From Pirellulales bacterium (lineage in GTDB: Bacteria; Planctomycetota; Planctomycetia; Pirellulales; JAEUIK01), in contig JAHBXR010000018.1 of NCBI GenBank assembly GCA_019636335.1, positions 82,874-146,873 on the forward strand: 64,000 nt of DNA, read 5' to 3'. Of this stretch, positions 1 to 8,455 are shown one piece after another (positions within the stretch are counted from its first letter, which is position 1; each line of letters begins with the position of its first letter). The position numbers and the translations under genes were made by a program. The notes beneath the pieces are model-generated. The model worked only from the letters and a program-made list of their open reading frames with translations. It did not search any database and was not told where the DNA came from.

Positions 1-1584
1 GCGTTCGTTCTTCTCGGCCAGCGACCAGGCCGCATGTTCAATCAAGAGCGACGCCATATAGGTCCGCGCCAGGCTATAGGCAAAGCCGCGGGCACTCGCC
101 TGCACGCAGTCGAGCCCCTCGGACAGTGCCCGCGGCAGATGGCCGCGAATGTCGTCGAGCGCGCGGCGCACGGTGGCGACTTCCTCGTTCAGCTCTGGCG
201 CGGCGCTGCGTTCAACGCGGCGCACGATGTCTTCGAGGAAGGGCCCCAGGGCGTCGTCGCGCTCGATGGCCCGCAGCACGTCGAGGCTCAAGACGTTCGT
301 CGTTCCTTCCCAGATCGGCGTGACCTGCGTATCGCGCAAGAGTCGCGGCAGGCCGGTGTCTTCGATATAGCCCGCGCCGCCGAAGAGTTCGAGAATCTCG
401 CTGGTGACGGCGACGCTTTGCTTGGCCGTGTAGAGCTTGGCCAACGGCGTGAGCAGCCGCAGCACGGCGGTTTCGTGCGCCGTGGCTTCGCCACACTCTT
501 CGCGTCCCAGCAGCTCGACCGCTTTGAAGACCAGGTGCAATCCCGCGGCGAACTCGACTTCGAGCCCCGCCAGGGTCTCGAGGTGGAGGGGTTGTTTGGC
601 GAGTGGCTTGCCGAACGCGATGCGGCGTTGGGCATAGTCTCGCGCCAGGGCAATCCCGCGCCGCATGGTCGAGACTGAGCTGACGGCGTTGTAGACGCGC
701 GTCACGTTCATCAACACGGCGATGTTGGGCACGCCGCGTCCTTGCGCGCCGACGAGCCGCGCCGGAGTGCCGTCGAGGGTCAGCTCGGCGGTGGGCACCG
801 CCTTGGTGCCGAGCTTGTCCTTCAAGCGGTGCAGGGCAATCTTGTTGAGCCGGCCGGCCGCGTCGCGCGTCTCGAGATAGAAGAGGGACAGCCCGCGGCT
901 ACCATCCACCTGGCTGCCATCGGGGGAAACAACGCGGGCCAGCGTCATCGCCATCTGCGACGTCGTGGCCGAGGTAAACCATTTCACGCCGTGCAGCGTG
1001 TAGTGGTGGCCTGCGTGCCGGGCGAGCGTTTCGCTCTGCGAGACGTCGGAGCCGCCGGTGCGTTCGGTCATCCACTGACCCGAGGTCCAGAATTTCTCTG
1101 GATCGCGGCTGGTGAGTCGCGAATAGGGGCCGGACTTCAGTTCGGCGTCGCCGTGGACCTCGATCAGCCGCGCGGCGCCGTCGGTCATGGCCAAGGGGCA
1201 GGTGTAGACCGCCGACGAGGGGCTGAACAAGTAGAGCTTGGCGAACTGGTGCAGTCGCGACGCGGCGCCGTGACGCCGCTCGTAGCCGATCGCGACCAAA
1301 CCTTCTTCGGCCGAGATGCGTTCTAGTTGTTTCCAGCCATGCGAGACGTCGATCCGGTCGATACGATGTCCCCAGGGATCGTAGGGGACCAGTTGCGGCG
1401 GATGCGTGTTCGCGTCGTCGGCGAGCTCGGCGATGTCTTTCAGCACGCGGGCGCCGAAACGCCGCAAGTCTGCTTCGATCTCCGAGCGATCGGCCGCCGG
1501 AACGCTGCGTTGCAAGATCGCGCGCAGCAGGCGGTCCTCTTCGAACTGATTGCCCAACTGGGGCGGGTCTTGAAAGAAGTTCAC
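1..1584 (-). CDS. AidB-like acyl-CoA dehydrogenase (3' end cut by window edge)
   Basis: Reading the minus strand from a GTG at 1584 gives an open frame of 528 codons that runs off the left edge. The protein starts NFFQDPPQLGNQF, typical of the AidB/ACAD11-like branch. It then shows TGGSDVS (FAD/substrate region), RRIAFGKPL and GYIEDTGLPRLLRD, followed by PIWEGTTNVLSLD, which holds the Glu expected for the catalytic base. AidB proteins are about 540 residues, so only a few residues should be missing. The family is flavin-dependent; AidB itself belongs to the adaptive response to alkylation damage, but many homologues act as ordinary acyl-CoA dehydrogenases, so the substrate is unknown. A structured repeat element lies just upstream. 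Confidence 0.85.
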   Translation of the reverse strand, partial: MNFFQDPPQLGNQFEEDRLLRAILQRSVPAADRSEIEADLRRFGARVLKDIAELADDANTHPPQLVPYDPWGHRIDRIDVSHGWKQLERISAEEGLVAIGYERRHGAASRLHQFAKLYLFSPSSAVYTCPLAMTDGAARLIEVHGDAELKSGPYSRLTSRDPEKFWTSGQWMTERTGGSDVSQSETLARHAGHHYTLHGVKWFTSATTSQMAMTLARVVSPDGSQVDGSRGLSLFYLETRDAAGRLNKIALHRLKDKLGTKAVPTAELTLDGTPARLVGAQGRGVPNIAVLMNVTRVYNAVSSVSTMRRGIALARDYAQRRIAFGKPLAKQPLHLETLAGLEVEFAAGLHLVFKAVELLGREECGEATAHETAVLRLLTPLAKLYTAKQSVAVTSEILELFGGAGYIEDTGLPRLLRDTQVTPIWEGTTNVLSLDVLRAIERDDALGPFLEDIVRRVERSAAPELNEEVATVRRALDDIRGHLPRALSEGLDCVQASARGFAYSLARTYMASLLIEHAAWSLAEKNER

Positions 1585-1610
1585 GGCGCGCTCCCGAACA
1601 GTGTTTCCCC

Positions 1611-1765
1611 TAACAGCCCGTTGAAAGATGCCCTCGTGGCATTTTTCAACCTCGCCAAGTGCGGAGCAAAGCTCCGCACGGCTCGCAAAATAACGACTTA
1701 CGTCGCTATTTTGTCATCGCATCCCTGCGATGTCGCAGTCCGTTGAGTTTTTCAACGGACTGCTA
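1611..1765. repeat. Composite repeat element with five consecutive hairpins
   Basis: About 155 bp with imperfect 16-bp terminal inverted repeats: TAACAGCCCGTTGAAA at the left end, and TAGCAGTCCGTTGAAA as the reverse complement of the right end. Inside are successive hairpins. 1621-1649 pairs TTGAAA with TTTCAA. 1659-1667 pairs with 1671-1679 (GTGCGGAGC/GCTCCGCAC). 1687-1697 pairs imperfectly with 1702-1712. 1715-1721 pairs with 1726-1732 (CATCGCA/TGCGATG). 1735-1746 pairs with 1752-1763. No frame here looks coding. The architecture resembles a non-autonomous mobile or REP-type element; copy number elsewhere in the genome cannot be judged. Confidence 0.7.
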
Positions 1766-1868
1766 AAGGCCGATCCGGCGGCGCCATTGTAACGCGCCCG
1801 GATAGGCCAGGCCGAGACGCGAGGCAGCCGAAGCGTGGTCGAGGTGGGACTGGGGTAGAGGAAGGAAA

Positions 1869-1892
1869 GTGGCACAGGCCTCCGGCCTGTGG
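1869..1892. repeat. CACAGGCC hairpin repeat (GTGGCACAGG family)
   Basis: GTGGCACAGGCC followed by TCC and GGCCTGTG makes an 8-bp stem (1873-1880 with 1884-1891). The same GTGGCACAGGC core occurs in the larger inverted repeat at 21428-21486. Confidence 0.6.
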
Positions 1893-1945
1893 AGGGCCGT
1901 GGTTGAACTCTCGCCTCCAGCCTCTCGCCCTCGGCGGCTAGCGTC

Positions 1946-1951
1946 TATATT
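1946..1951 (+). promoter_or_regulatory. Probable -10 box of rnpB
   Basis: TATATT lies 8-9 nt upstream of the G-run that begins the P1 helix of the RNase P RNA at 1960, which is correct -10 spacing. No convincing -35 hexamer is visible at the matching distance. Confidence 0.5.
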
Positions 1952-1959
1952 GTTGAATA

Positions 1960-2412
1960 GGGATTCGGAGTGGACCGGGTGGCCGCTGGCCGGCGCGGCG
2001 ATGCGCTTCGCGCATCGGCGTGTCGACGAGAGGCAAAGTCCGGGCTCCGCAGGACAGGGTGGTGGGTAACGCCCACCGGCCGCGAGGCCAGGGAAAGTGC
2101 AGCAGAAAGCAGACCGCCTCGCGCGGAGCGATCCGCGCGCGGTAAGGGTGAAACGGTGAGGTAAGAGCTCACCAGCAGGCCGGGTGACCGGTCTGGCTAG
2201 GCAAACCCCACCCGGAGCAAGGCCAAACAGGGAGCAGTGGGTCACCCCGAACTTCCGTGTTCGGGGTGACCCCACGGGGTTGTCCGGTCCGTGGACTCCC
2301 GGGTAGGCCGCTGGAGGCGTCGAGCAATCGGCGTCCTAGAGAAATGGCCACCGCTTGCTCGGCTCTGCCGAGGCAAGACCAGAACCCGGCTTACAGGTCC
2401 ACTCCGAATCCC
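1960..2412 (+). ncRNA. rnpB: RNase P RNA, bacterial class A
   Basis: This is the catalytic RNA of ribonuclease P, which removes 5' leaders from tRNA precursors. The 5' end GGATTCGGAGTGGACC (1961-1976) pairs perfectly with GGTCCACTCCGAATCC (2396-2411), forming helix P1 and defining both ends at about 452 nt. Between them stand the universally conserved blocks: AGGCAAAGTCCGGGCTCC near 2032, GGTAACGCC near 2065, the CAGAAAGCAGACCGCC region, GGTAAGGGTGAAACGGT near 2140, GGTAAGAGCTCACC, CACCCGGAGCAAGGCC near 2210 and CAGAACCCGGCTTA near 2380. Long frames called over this stretch on either strand are not genes. Confidence 0.97.
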
Positions 2413-2525
2413 TCTTGTTTCTCTCCCTGGCCGACCCCGCACCCGGGGACGCACCTCGCTTGTGGCTGCGACCGAATCGAACGCGGCGAGACTCCTCGCG
2501 GGTGGAGTCCGTCTCGCGCGGCGAC

Positions 2526-2918
2526 TCAGGCCTCGATCATGATCAACTCGGCGTCGATCACTTGCAGCAGCTTGGCGATGCACAGGCGGTTCATGCTCGT
2601 GCGACGCTCGTGCGCCTCGGCGCGAAGCGAATCGTGCAGGCTCTTCGGCAGGCGGACCGTGATGACCTTGGTCGGCTCGTTGGCGCCGGCCTTCACGCTG
2701 CTGCGATCGCGGAGCCGGGCCAGCATGGCCTGGATCTGCGCGTACTCGTCGGTCTGTTCGAACGCGGCCATTTCCTCGGCCCCCGGGAAGGCCTGGCGGA
2801 CGACGCCCTGGAGTCCCAACACCTCGCGGAAGAAGGTCACCCAATCGGGCGCCTGATAGAAGAGTTCCTGAGCTACGTTGAAGACTTCCTGTCGCTTGTC
2901 GGACATCAGGTCGGACAT
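2526..2918 (-). CDS. Ribbon-helix-helix (Arc/CopG-like) DNA-binding protein
   Basis: 130 residues. The C-terminal third, KVITVRLPKSLHDSLRAEA then RRTSMNRLCIAKLLQ, is a classic ribbon-helix-helix fold: a beta strand that reads DNA followed by two helices, as in HicB, ParD and Arc antitoxins. The N-terminal 80 residues are helical and acidic and match no domain I recognise. ATG 2918 is preferred because AAGGA sits about 8 nt upstream; an in-frame GTG at 2936 is possible. No toxin gene adjoins it, so it may be a solitary regulator. Confidence 0.75.
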   Translation of the reverse strand: MSDLMSDKRQEVFNVAQELFYQAPDWVTFFREVLGLQGVVRQAFPGAEEMAAFEQTDEYAQIQAMLARLRDRSSVKAGANEPTKVITVRLPKSLHDSLRAEAHERRTSMNRLCIAKLLQVIDAELIMIEA

Positions 2919-3279
2919 GATCGAATCCTTTCTCACTACTGGTCAGAAAAAAGTAGAGTGGCTGTCCGGCCACGGCGGCCAGACTTTCGCTCCGATTGTG
3001 CCTTCAAGTCAAGAGCGCGCTGGATCTGATTGTCTAGCTAGCACTTACGTCACTGCATGCAGGCTGCATGAAGTGCAGGCATGGCTGCCCAAAAACGGGC
3101 ATGGGTGGCTGTGCCTAAGAAGTGGGCAGAGGCGTTTTTCCCATTGGCCAAAGTGTCCTGTCCGGCAAGGGGGCTCGCGCGTCAAGTTGGGCACTTGAGA
3201 TATGACCCGGGGAAGAAATTCTTGCCGGGGATGAATCTTGCGGGTCGCGTCAAGCAGCCAGGCTTCAGGTGGTGATGGA
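2919..3279. other. Intergenic region without recognised gene; one strong hairpin
   Basis: I see no coding frame with protein-like composition. At 3206-3229 CCCGG pairs with CCGGG around an inner AAGAA/TTCTT stem. It lies 50-75 nt beyond the stop codon of the leftward gene ending at 3280 and could end its transcript, although no T-run follows on that strand. Confidence 0.4.
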
Positions 3280-3558
3280 CTAGAGGGTCACCACCAAGTA
3301 GGACAAGACAGCCACCGAAGCGAGGACCGCCACCCCGAGCAGCCGGCTGCGGGGGAGGATGTAGGCGTCGATGTCGACGCGGCGATCGAGACATTCCAAC
3401 GCGCGACTCGAGTCGACCCAGCGGTCGGTTTGTCCGGCCAGCTTCTGGAACAGCCGCGGACTGACGACGGCGAGCAGCCCGAGCGCCCCGGCGAAGGCCA
3501 GTAGTCCCAGCGCGATCGGTTCCCAGGCGATCTGGACGGCGACGAATAGTCCTGGCAT
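3280..3558 (-). CDS. Small two-helix membrane protein of unknown function
   Basis: 92 residues from ATG 3558, with GAGG 9 nt upstream. The first helix (about residues 10-30, PIALGLLAFAGALGLLAVV) is followed by a soluble stretch SPRLFQKLAGQTDRWVDSSRALE, then a basic segment and a second C-terminal helix (LLGVAVLASVAVLSYLVVTL). I do not recognise a family; small proteins of this layout seem common in planctomycetes. The longer frame to 3819 is less likely because its N-terminal part is low-complexity and basic. Confidence 0.6.
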   Translation of the reverse strand: MPGLFVAVQIAWEPIALGLLAFAGALGLLAVVSPRLFQKLAGQTDRWVDSSRALECLDRRVDIDAYILPRSRLLGVAVLASVAVLSYLVVTL

Positions 3559-3854
3559 CGGTTCGTACCTCGCGGCTCTCGGTGACTGGGACCAGATCGG
3601 GGCGGCTCGTCGAGCGCTCCATCGAAAACCTAGTTCGCCGGCCGGGGGAGTCAAACTCGGCGCTGCCGACCTGGCGGGGTCGAAGCGGTTGTGTGGCCTC
3701 GCTTGACCGTAGTTCGAGGATCGATGGAGAATCACCGCCGAGGGCTTCGCTCGCCGGCGCTTGCGCGGCGGCGGTAAGCCATCCTTGGGGCAGGTGGGGG
3801 ACCGCGATTCCCGGTCCAACCAACTTTTCCATGTTTTCCTCTGAGCAAGGACCC

Positions 3855-4364
3855 ATGAACATGCTTCGGACCCGAATCGGTCGTTTCGCGCCCCTGAGTC
3901 TGTTGGCCCTGTGCAGCCTGGGCATCGTCGGGTGCGGCGAGTGCGCGCGAGAGGCCGAGGTCGAGGTAGGGGCCGCCGTGGCAGACCCCGCCGCCTGGAA
4001 TCATCACACCCAAGGATTGACGTTCTCGTTCGGCTACGAGCATGGCCTGGAAAAGGCGAAGGCCGAACACAAGCCGGTCATGTTCTTTGTGACGGCGACG
4101 TGGTGCGGGCCCTGCAAGCAACTGGCGAACGAAAGCTTCAGCGATCCCGAGATCCGCGAGATGCTCGACAAGTTCGTGCTCGTCATCGTCAACTACGATA
4201 CGGAGCATGCCGCGGTGAAGGCGCTGGGAGCCGAGGAGACGGGCGTGCCGCGCATCATCTTCGAATCGCCAGAGGGCAAGAAGCTGGCGGTGGCCGAAGG
4301 CTATATGCCGGCGCCGGAGTTCAAGGCAGTGGTCCAGCACGCGCTCGACCGGCTCGACGGCTGA
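3855..4364 (+). CDS. Thioredoxin-fold lipoprotein with intact WCGPC
   Basis: 169 residues. The signal peptide ends in the lipobox GIVGC (Cys about 21), so the protein should be a lipid-anchored envelope protein. The thioredoxin fold carries TATWCGPCKQL, the redox-active CxxC, and a cis-proline region GVPRIIF. It resembles the DsbD-gamma/thioredoxin_7 group, which reduces or isomerises periplasmic disulfides. AAGGA lies 4 nt before the ATG; an in-frame ATG at 3831 would only add residues ahead of the signal peptide. The next gene, 55 nt downstream, is a paralogue sharing the HTQGL...GY leader and FVLVIV core. Confidence 0.85.
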   Translation: MNMLRTRIGRFAPLSLLALCSLGIVGCGECAREAEVEVGAAVADPAAWNHHTQGLTFSFGYEHGLEKAKAEHKPVMFFVTATWCGPCKQLANESFSDPEIREMLDKFVLVIVNYDTEHAAVKALGAEETGVPRIIFESPEGKKLAVAEGYMPAPEFKAVVQHALDRLDG

Positions 4365-4419
4365 ACTGTGTTTAACGCGAGTACGGACGCCGCGCTGCAA
4401 TAATTAGAAGGAGCTAACA

Positions 4420-4977
4420 GTGTCGCCACATGTGGTCGTATCGTGGCGTCCGTCGTCGTTGCTGCTGCTTGGTCTGCTCTCTGCTGGCATCGGCTGCTCG
4501 AGACAGGAGCCTGGCGCCGCAGAACTCGAGACGAAGTCGCCTGCGCGCACGCTGACGGACTGGGGCGAGCACACGCAGGGGCTCAACTTCGTCGTCGGCT
4601 ACCACGCCGGGATGGCGAAAGCGCGAGGGTTGAACAAACCTGCCCTGCTGTTTGTCACCGAGTCGCCCTGCGGTTGGAGCAAACGCCTGGCCAGCGAGAA
4701 CTTCAACGATCCGCAATTCCGTGACATCCTCGATCATTTCGTCTTGGTGATCGTCGATCGCCATCGCGAACGTGACGTGGCGGACCGATTGGGTGCCACG
4801 CAGTCGCCTTTCATCGCCATCGACATGCCAATGCCCCGACGACGTCCTCGTCCTATCCCGATCATTAAGCACTATATGCCGCGACCGGAGTTCGAGCGGT
4901 CGTTTTGGAAGGTGTTCGAGCGCTTGGGCATCGACTTTACCGTACTACCCGTTAGCCCCGGCGTCTCTCCCGCGTAG
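4420..4977 (+). CDS. Thioredoxin-fold lipoprotein paralogue lacking the second active-site Cys
   Basis: 185 residues from GTG 4420, preceded by an excellent AGAAGGAG 6 nt away. A signal peptide with lipobox AGIGC gives a lipoprotein. The body aligns along its length with the upstream protein (HTQGL...F..GY...G..KA, FVT, F.DP..R..LD.FVLVIV), so the two arose by tandem duplication. Where the neighbour has WCGPCK this one has PCGWSK: one Cys is kept, the second is Ser, and the Trp is displaced. It cannot cycle a CxxC disulfide by itself; a monothiol or structural role is possible. A proline/arginine-rich insert (PMPRRRPRPIP) precedes the last helix. Confidence 0.8.
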   Translation: MSPHVVVSWRPSSLLLLGLLSAGIGCSRQEPGAAELETKSPARTLTDWGEHTQGLNFVVGYHAGMAKARGLNKPALLFVTESPCGWSKRLASENFNDPQFRDILDHFVLVIVDRHRERDVADRLGATQSPFIAIDMPMPRRRPRPIPIIKHYMPRPEFERSFWKVFERLGIDFTVLPVSPGVSPA

Positions 4978-5014
4978 GGACCGAGGGGATGTTTTCGCGT
5001 GTCCGCCTGATTGG

Positions 5015-6535
5015 CTACACCGTACCGCGTTGCTGGTCGAACTTGTCGGCGCCGACCCACGTGCCGTGGAAGCCGTAGGGGACGCGCGTCGGCAGCTTGA
5101 CGCGGGCCAGCGGCTCGGCGGTGAAGTCTTGGGCGTCGACGACCACCAGCTCGCTCTTTTGTTCTGCCTCGTCGTAGACGAAGGTGACGAGCCAGCCGTC
5201 GTCCTCGCCGTTTGCCTCGGGACGTGCCACGAAGACCGGTTCACCTCCCTTGCGACCCGGTCCGTGCGGATGACGCACCGAGGCGCCGCTGGTGTGGTCG
5301 TACTTCACGAGTCCGCCGGTGGGTAGATCCATGGCATAGCCGAATTGTGCCGGCCGCCCCAGCAGCTTGTCGTTGAGACGTGGGAAATCGACGGCCAGGT
5401 CGTCGAGCGCTTCTTCGCGTGTCTCGCCCGACTTCAGATTGAAGCGCCAGCGGTAGAGCGCCGTGGGGATGTTGAGCGGATCCCCCTCGATCGTTTTCGG
5501 AGGGGGCATCTTCACGACGTCGGGATAATCGCTCAGCCGGCAGGCCAGCAGGACGACGTCGTCCCCTTCTTCGTAGGCGTTGAGCGTGTGGAAGACGAAA
5601 CAGCCGGGCGAATCGAACCAGCGGATTTCCTTGGCGCGGCCATGACGGGGGAGCACGCCGAAACGGCTTCCTCGCTCGGGCTCGTACGCCAGCAGCGGTT
5701 CGCCCCGCGCCTGGCGCCGCAGATCGAACGTCACGGGCAGGTCCATGAAGATCGAATAGTTCTCGGTGACGGCGAAGTCGTGCATCATCACCGGCTTGGT
5801 CAACCGCACGCCGACCGTGTTCGACAGCTCGCCCGCCGCGTTCACCACGTTGTATTGCAGCAGCGGCGCGAGGGCGGAGTAGCCGAAGAACATCATCTCG
5901 CCCGTCGCGGCGTCCACCTTCGGGTGCGCGGTGAAGGGATGCTTCAACTTGCCGCTGTACTTGTACGCGCCGATGGTGTCGAGATCGGGGACGCGGACGG
6001 CGTACGGTTCGCCCCCTTCCCACAGGGCGAGGAGTCGGCCGTCGTGCCAGACGAGCGCCGTGTTCGCGGCATTCTTGAAGAGGGGCTGCCCGGAGGCGAG
6101 CTTCTTGATATCGGGGGGATCGGCCAGTCCGCCCCACAGCGCGCGGCCGGCGGCGCGTTCTGCTTCGAAGCCCGCCGTACGCACCCAACGATTGCGGTAG
6201 CTGGCCTTGTCGTCGGCGAGGCGCACGCCGTGCAGCATGCCGTCGCCGTCGAACCAGTGGTAGTTGCCCGGCGGCGCGAATTGCGGATTCGGACCGGTGC
6301 GGACGTACATGCCCAAGAGATCCTTCGGCAGCTTGCCGATGACGGGCAGATCCAGGGCCGTGATCTCTTCTTGCACCGGCGCGAAGTTGCCCTGCAGGAA
6401 AGGACTCTCGGGCCACGCGGGTTCGGCGGGTAGCGGCTCGCCGAAGCAGTAGGGCAGGCCTTCGCCCGTCGTGACGAGGCAGCCTGCCATGGCCGATAGG
6501 CGTAGAAAATCGCGGCGCGAGAAACGCGTGGACAT
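5015..6535 (-). CDS. Carotenoid oxygenase (RPE65/CCD family), Tat-exported
   Basis: 506 residues. The N-terminus STRFSRRDFLRLSAM is a twin-arginine signal, so the enzyme should be exported folded. The rest is the seven-bladed propeller of carotenoid cleavage oxygenases, non-heme iron enzymes that split conjugated or stilbene double bonds with O2. The four iron-binding His are visible at about H204 (FTAHPKVD), H252 (MMHDFAVTENY), H316 (FHTLNAYEEGDDVV) and H490 (YGFHGTWVG). GPNPQFAPPGNYHWFDGDGM is the usual N-terminal signature. GGAG lies 8 nt upstream of ATG 6535. No carotenoid synthesis gene is near, so the substrate is unknown. It converges with the lipoprotein pair. Confidence 0.92.
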   Translation of the reverse strand: MSTRFSRRDFLRLSAMAGCLVTTGEGLPYCFGEPLPAEPAWPESPFLQGNFAPVQEEITALDLPVIGKLPKDLLGMYVRTGPNPQFAPPGNYHWFDGDGMLHGVRLADDKASYRNRWVRTAGFEAERAAGRALWGGLADPPDIKKLASGQPLFKNAANTALVWHDGRLLALWEGGEPYAVRVPDLDTIGAYKYSGKLKHPFTAHPKVDAATGEMMFFGYSALAPLLQYNVVNAAGELSNTVGVRLTKPVMMHDFAVTENYSIFMDLPVTFDLRRQARGEPLLAYEPERGSRFGVLPRHGRAKEIRWFDSPGCFVFHTLNAYEEGDDVVLLACRLSDYPDVVKMPPPKTIEGDPLNIPTALYRWRFNLKSGETREEALDDLAVDFPRLNDKLLGRPAQFGYAMDLPTGGLVKYDHTSGASVRHPHGPGRKGGEPVFVARPEANGEDDGWLVTFVYDEAEQKSELVVVDAQDFTAEPLARVKLPTRVPYGFHGTWVGADKFDQQRGTV

Positions 6536-6673
6536 GGAAACGACTCCGTCGTGCGACGACTTGAAGAGCGATAAAACGATAAGAGGTAGAGCGCACGAAG
6601 CGATCGGACAGGGGCAAGTATCGACTGTCGCGCCGCGTGTCGCAAGCGGAGATTCTTTCGTCGCAGGCTCGCA

Positions 6674-8239
6674 TCAGTGCGCGAGATCGCACGCCTCTTC
6701 TTGGAACGTGATCGACGAAGAGGCAACACGTCGCGGAGGGGGGTTGAAGTGTTCGACCGAGACGCTCAGCGAGAGCCAGAAGATGCGTGCCAGGCAGACG
6801 ACGCGCGCGGCCTGGATCGTCCAGCCGAGCCACGTAGGAGGGTAGTTGATGCCCGTCAGGCCGATCAACCAGGGGTGACCTGCCTGCACCAACAAGGCCG
6901 CGACCAGGAAAGTGTGCCGCACGCGCAGGCCCGCTTCGCCCGGCACCAGCAGCACCAGGGGAAACAACCAGATGAAGAACTGCGGACTCAGAACTTTGCC
7001 CGTCAGCATGAAGCCCGCCGTCAACGCGAGCACGTAGGTGGGCAAGAGAGCGGCGGCGTACTCGGGCATGCCGTGACGCACCGCATCCTTCACGCGCGAG
7101 GCGTAGGTGGCGATCACGATCAGTGGCAGAACAACCGAGGCAAACGTGGAGAGCAGTAGCGCGCCAGCGACGAACGGCCCGGTGATTTCACGGGCGCCGA
7201 AACGCATGCCAGCGTCATAGTGGGCGAATCCCAGCTTCTCGAGCAGCGTGAGGGCGATGCCCCAGGTCGAATCGGCTTGCAATCCTCGCTCCGCGTGAAA
7301 GCGGAACGTGTCGAGGAACGTCTGTCCCCCCAGCCATAAGAAGGGAACATTGATTACCGCCAGTGTCACGCAGAACGCGAGAAGTGAGCCTGCGAGTTGA
7401 CGATTCGCGGCCGACTTGTCTGCCGATTGCCCGGTGGCGCGTGCCGGCAACAGGTATGAGAGCAGGAACAGTGGCAGCAGCAGGATCGGAAAGATCTTGG
7501 CGCTCGTGGCCGCGGCGAGAGCAACCGCCGCCGTGCGTGGCCGCCCGGTCAATTGCGCTGCGATAGCCGCCATGACGAGCAGTGACACTAGCGCGTCGAA
7601 CTGCGTCAGTAGCAGAATGCCGAACGCAAGTTGAAAACACACGCCATACAGCAGCGCGAGGACCATTCGGCGGCGCTTCGACTCAGGGTCGGTTTCGTGG
7701 CGAGCGGCGAGCCACGCCGCCAGGTAGAGTGCGCCGACGAGACAGAGAGACATCTCGATGGCGAACAGCACGCCATACTCGGCGAGTGAATCGACCCAAG
7801 GACGGGGCAGGAGCATGACCGCCAGCGCCACCGGCGGATATTCGACCTGCATGTCTCGGTAGGGGAGGCGGTAAGCGGCCTCGTCGCGCGGGGCGAACAT
7901 CGATTCGAAGCCAGGCACCTCGCCATGCTTCACTTGCAGGTATTCATAGTCGACCGGCTGCCCCAGTACGAGGTTGGCGTACTCGTAGTACAGCACCTCG
8001 TCGTAGCCCTGATGGTAGAAGGTTCGCAGTGGCAGGAGCCAGCGATTCACCTCGGCGCCGAGTTTCCCCTCGACGAGTCGCGGGCGAATGTCATCGTGCC
8101 AGATGTGGCCGTGGTAACCGCTATTGAGCCAGATGCAGCCGACGAACAGATTCGCCCCGAGCCAGAAGGGGACGCTGGCGAAGAGCTTCGCCAGCAGCGT
8201 ACGACGCGCAGGGCGCGACAACGGGGGGCGGTAGTCCAT
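6674..8239 (-). CDS. Polyprenol-phosphate-dependent glycosyltransferase-like membrane protein (GT87/DUF2029)
   Basis: 521 residues from ATG 8239 (a TTG at 8281 is in frame). About ten hydrophobic segments are spread through the protein. The first large loop after helix 1 carries WHDDIRPRL and YRDMQVEYPPVALAVMLLPRP; the YPP segment and the LAAATSAKIFPILLLPLFLL stretch are typical of the GT-C mannosyltransferase-like DUF2029 family. Members transfer sugars from polyprenyl-phosphate donors outside the membrane. The sequence shows no substrate hint. It is 138 nt from the next leftward gene. Confidence 0.7.
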   Translation of the reverse strand: MDYRPPLSRPARRTLLAKLFASVPFWLGANLFVGCIWLNSGYHGHIWHDDIRPRLVEGKLGAEVNRWLLPLRTFYHQGYDEVLYYEYANLVLGQPVDYEYLQVKHGEVPGFESMFAPRDEAAYRLPYRDMQVEYPPVALAVMLLPRPWVDSLAEYGVLFAIEMSLCLVGALYLAAWLAARHETDPESKRRRMVLALLYGVCFQLAFGILLLTQFDALVSLLVMAAIAAQLTGRPRTAAVALAAATSAKIFPILLLPLFLLSYLLPARATGQSADKSAANRQLAGSLLAFCVTLAVINVPFLWLGGQTFLDTFRFHAERGLQADSTWGIALTLLEKLGFAHYDAGMRFGAREITGPFVAGALLLSTFASVVLPLIVIATYASRVKDAVRHGMPEYAAALLPTYVLALTAGFMLTGKVLSPQFFIWLFPLVLLVPGEAGLRVRHTFLVAALLVQAGHPWLIGLTGINYPPTWLGWTIQAARVVCLARIFWLSLSVSVEHFNPPPRRVASSSITFQEEACDLAH

Positions 8240-8455
8240 GGGAAGAAACCGTGAAGTTTCGCGAAGTTTTCCTCGTCGCAAGTGTAGCTTTCGGTGGTGC
8301 GCGCCGTGGGGGGCTGAAAACAGGCATTTCGTGCGTGGCCCTGTACCTGGCAGGTGAACGGATTAGGATTGAAGGGAGCGAGACGACCGGCCTATAATCT
8401 CGCCGCCCCACGCCACCGCGCCGCATTGATGGCTTTCTCTCGGCGCACGAGGCCC

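Noticed and set aside
1611..1765. Possible CRISPR-like array from the succession of palindromes
   Set aside because: The five stems differ in sequence and spacing; no direct repeat with unique spacers is present.
1763..2856. Several open frames on both strands between 1763 and 2856
   Set aside because: They cover the RNase P RNA gene and flanking GC-rich DNA; the translations have no fold pattern and the RNA signatures explain the conservation.
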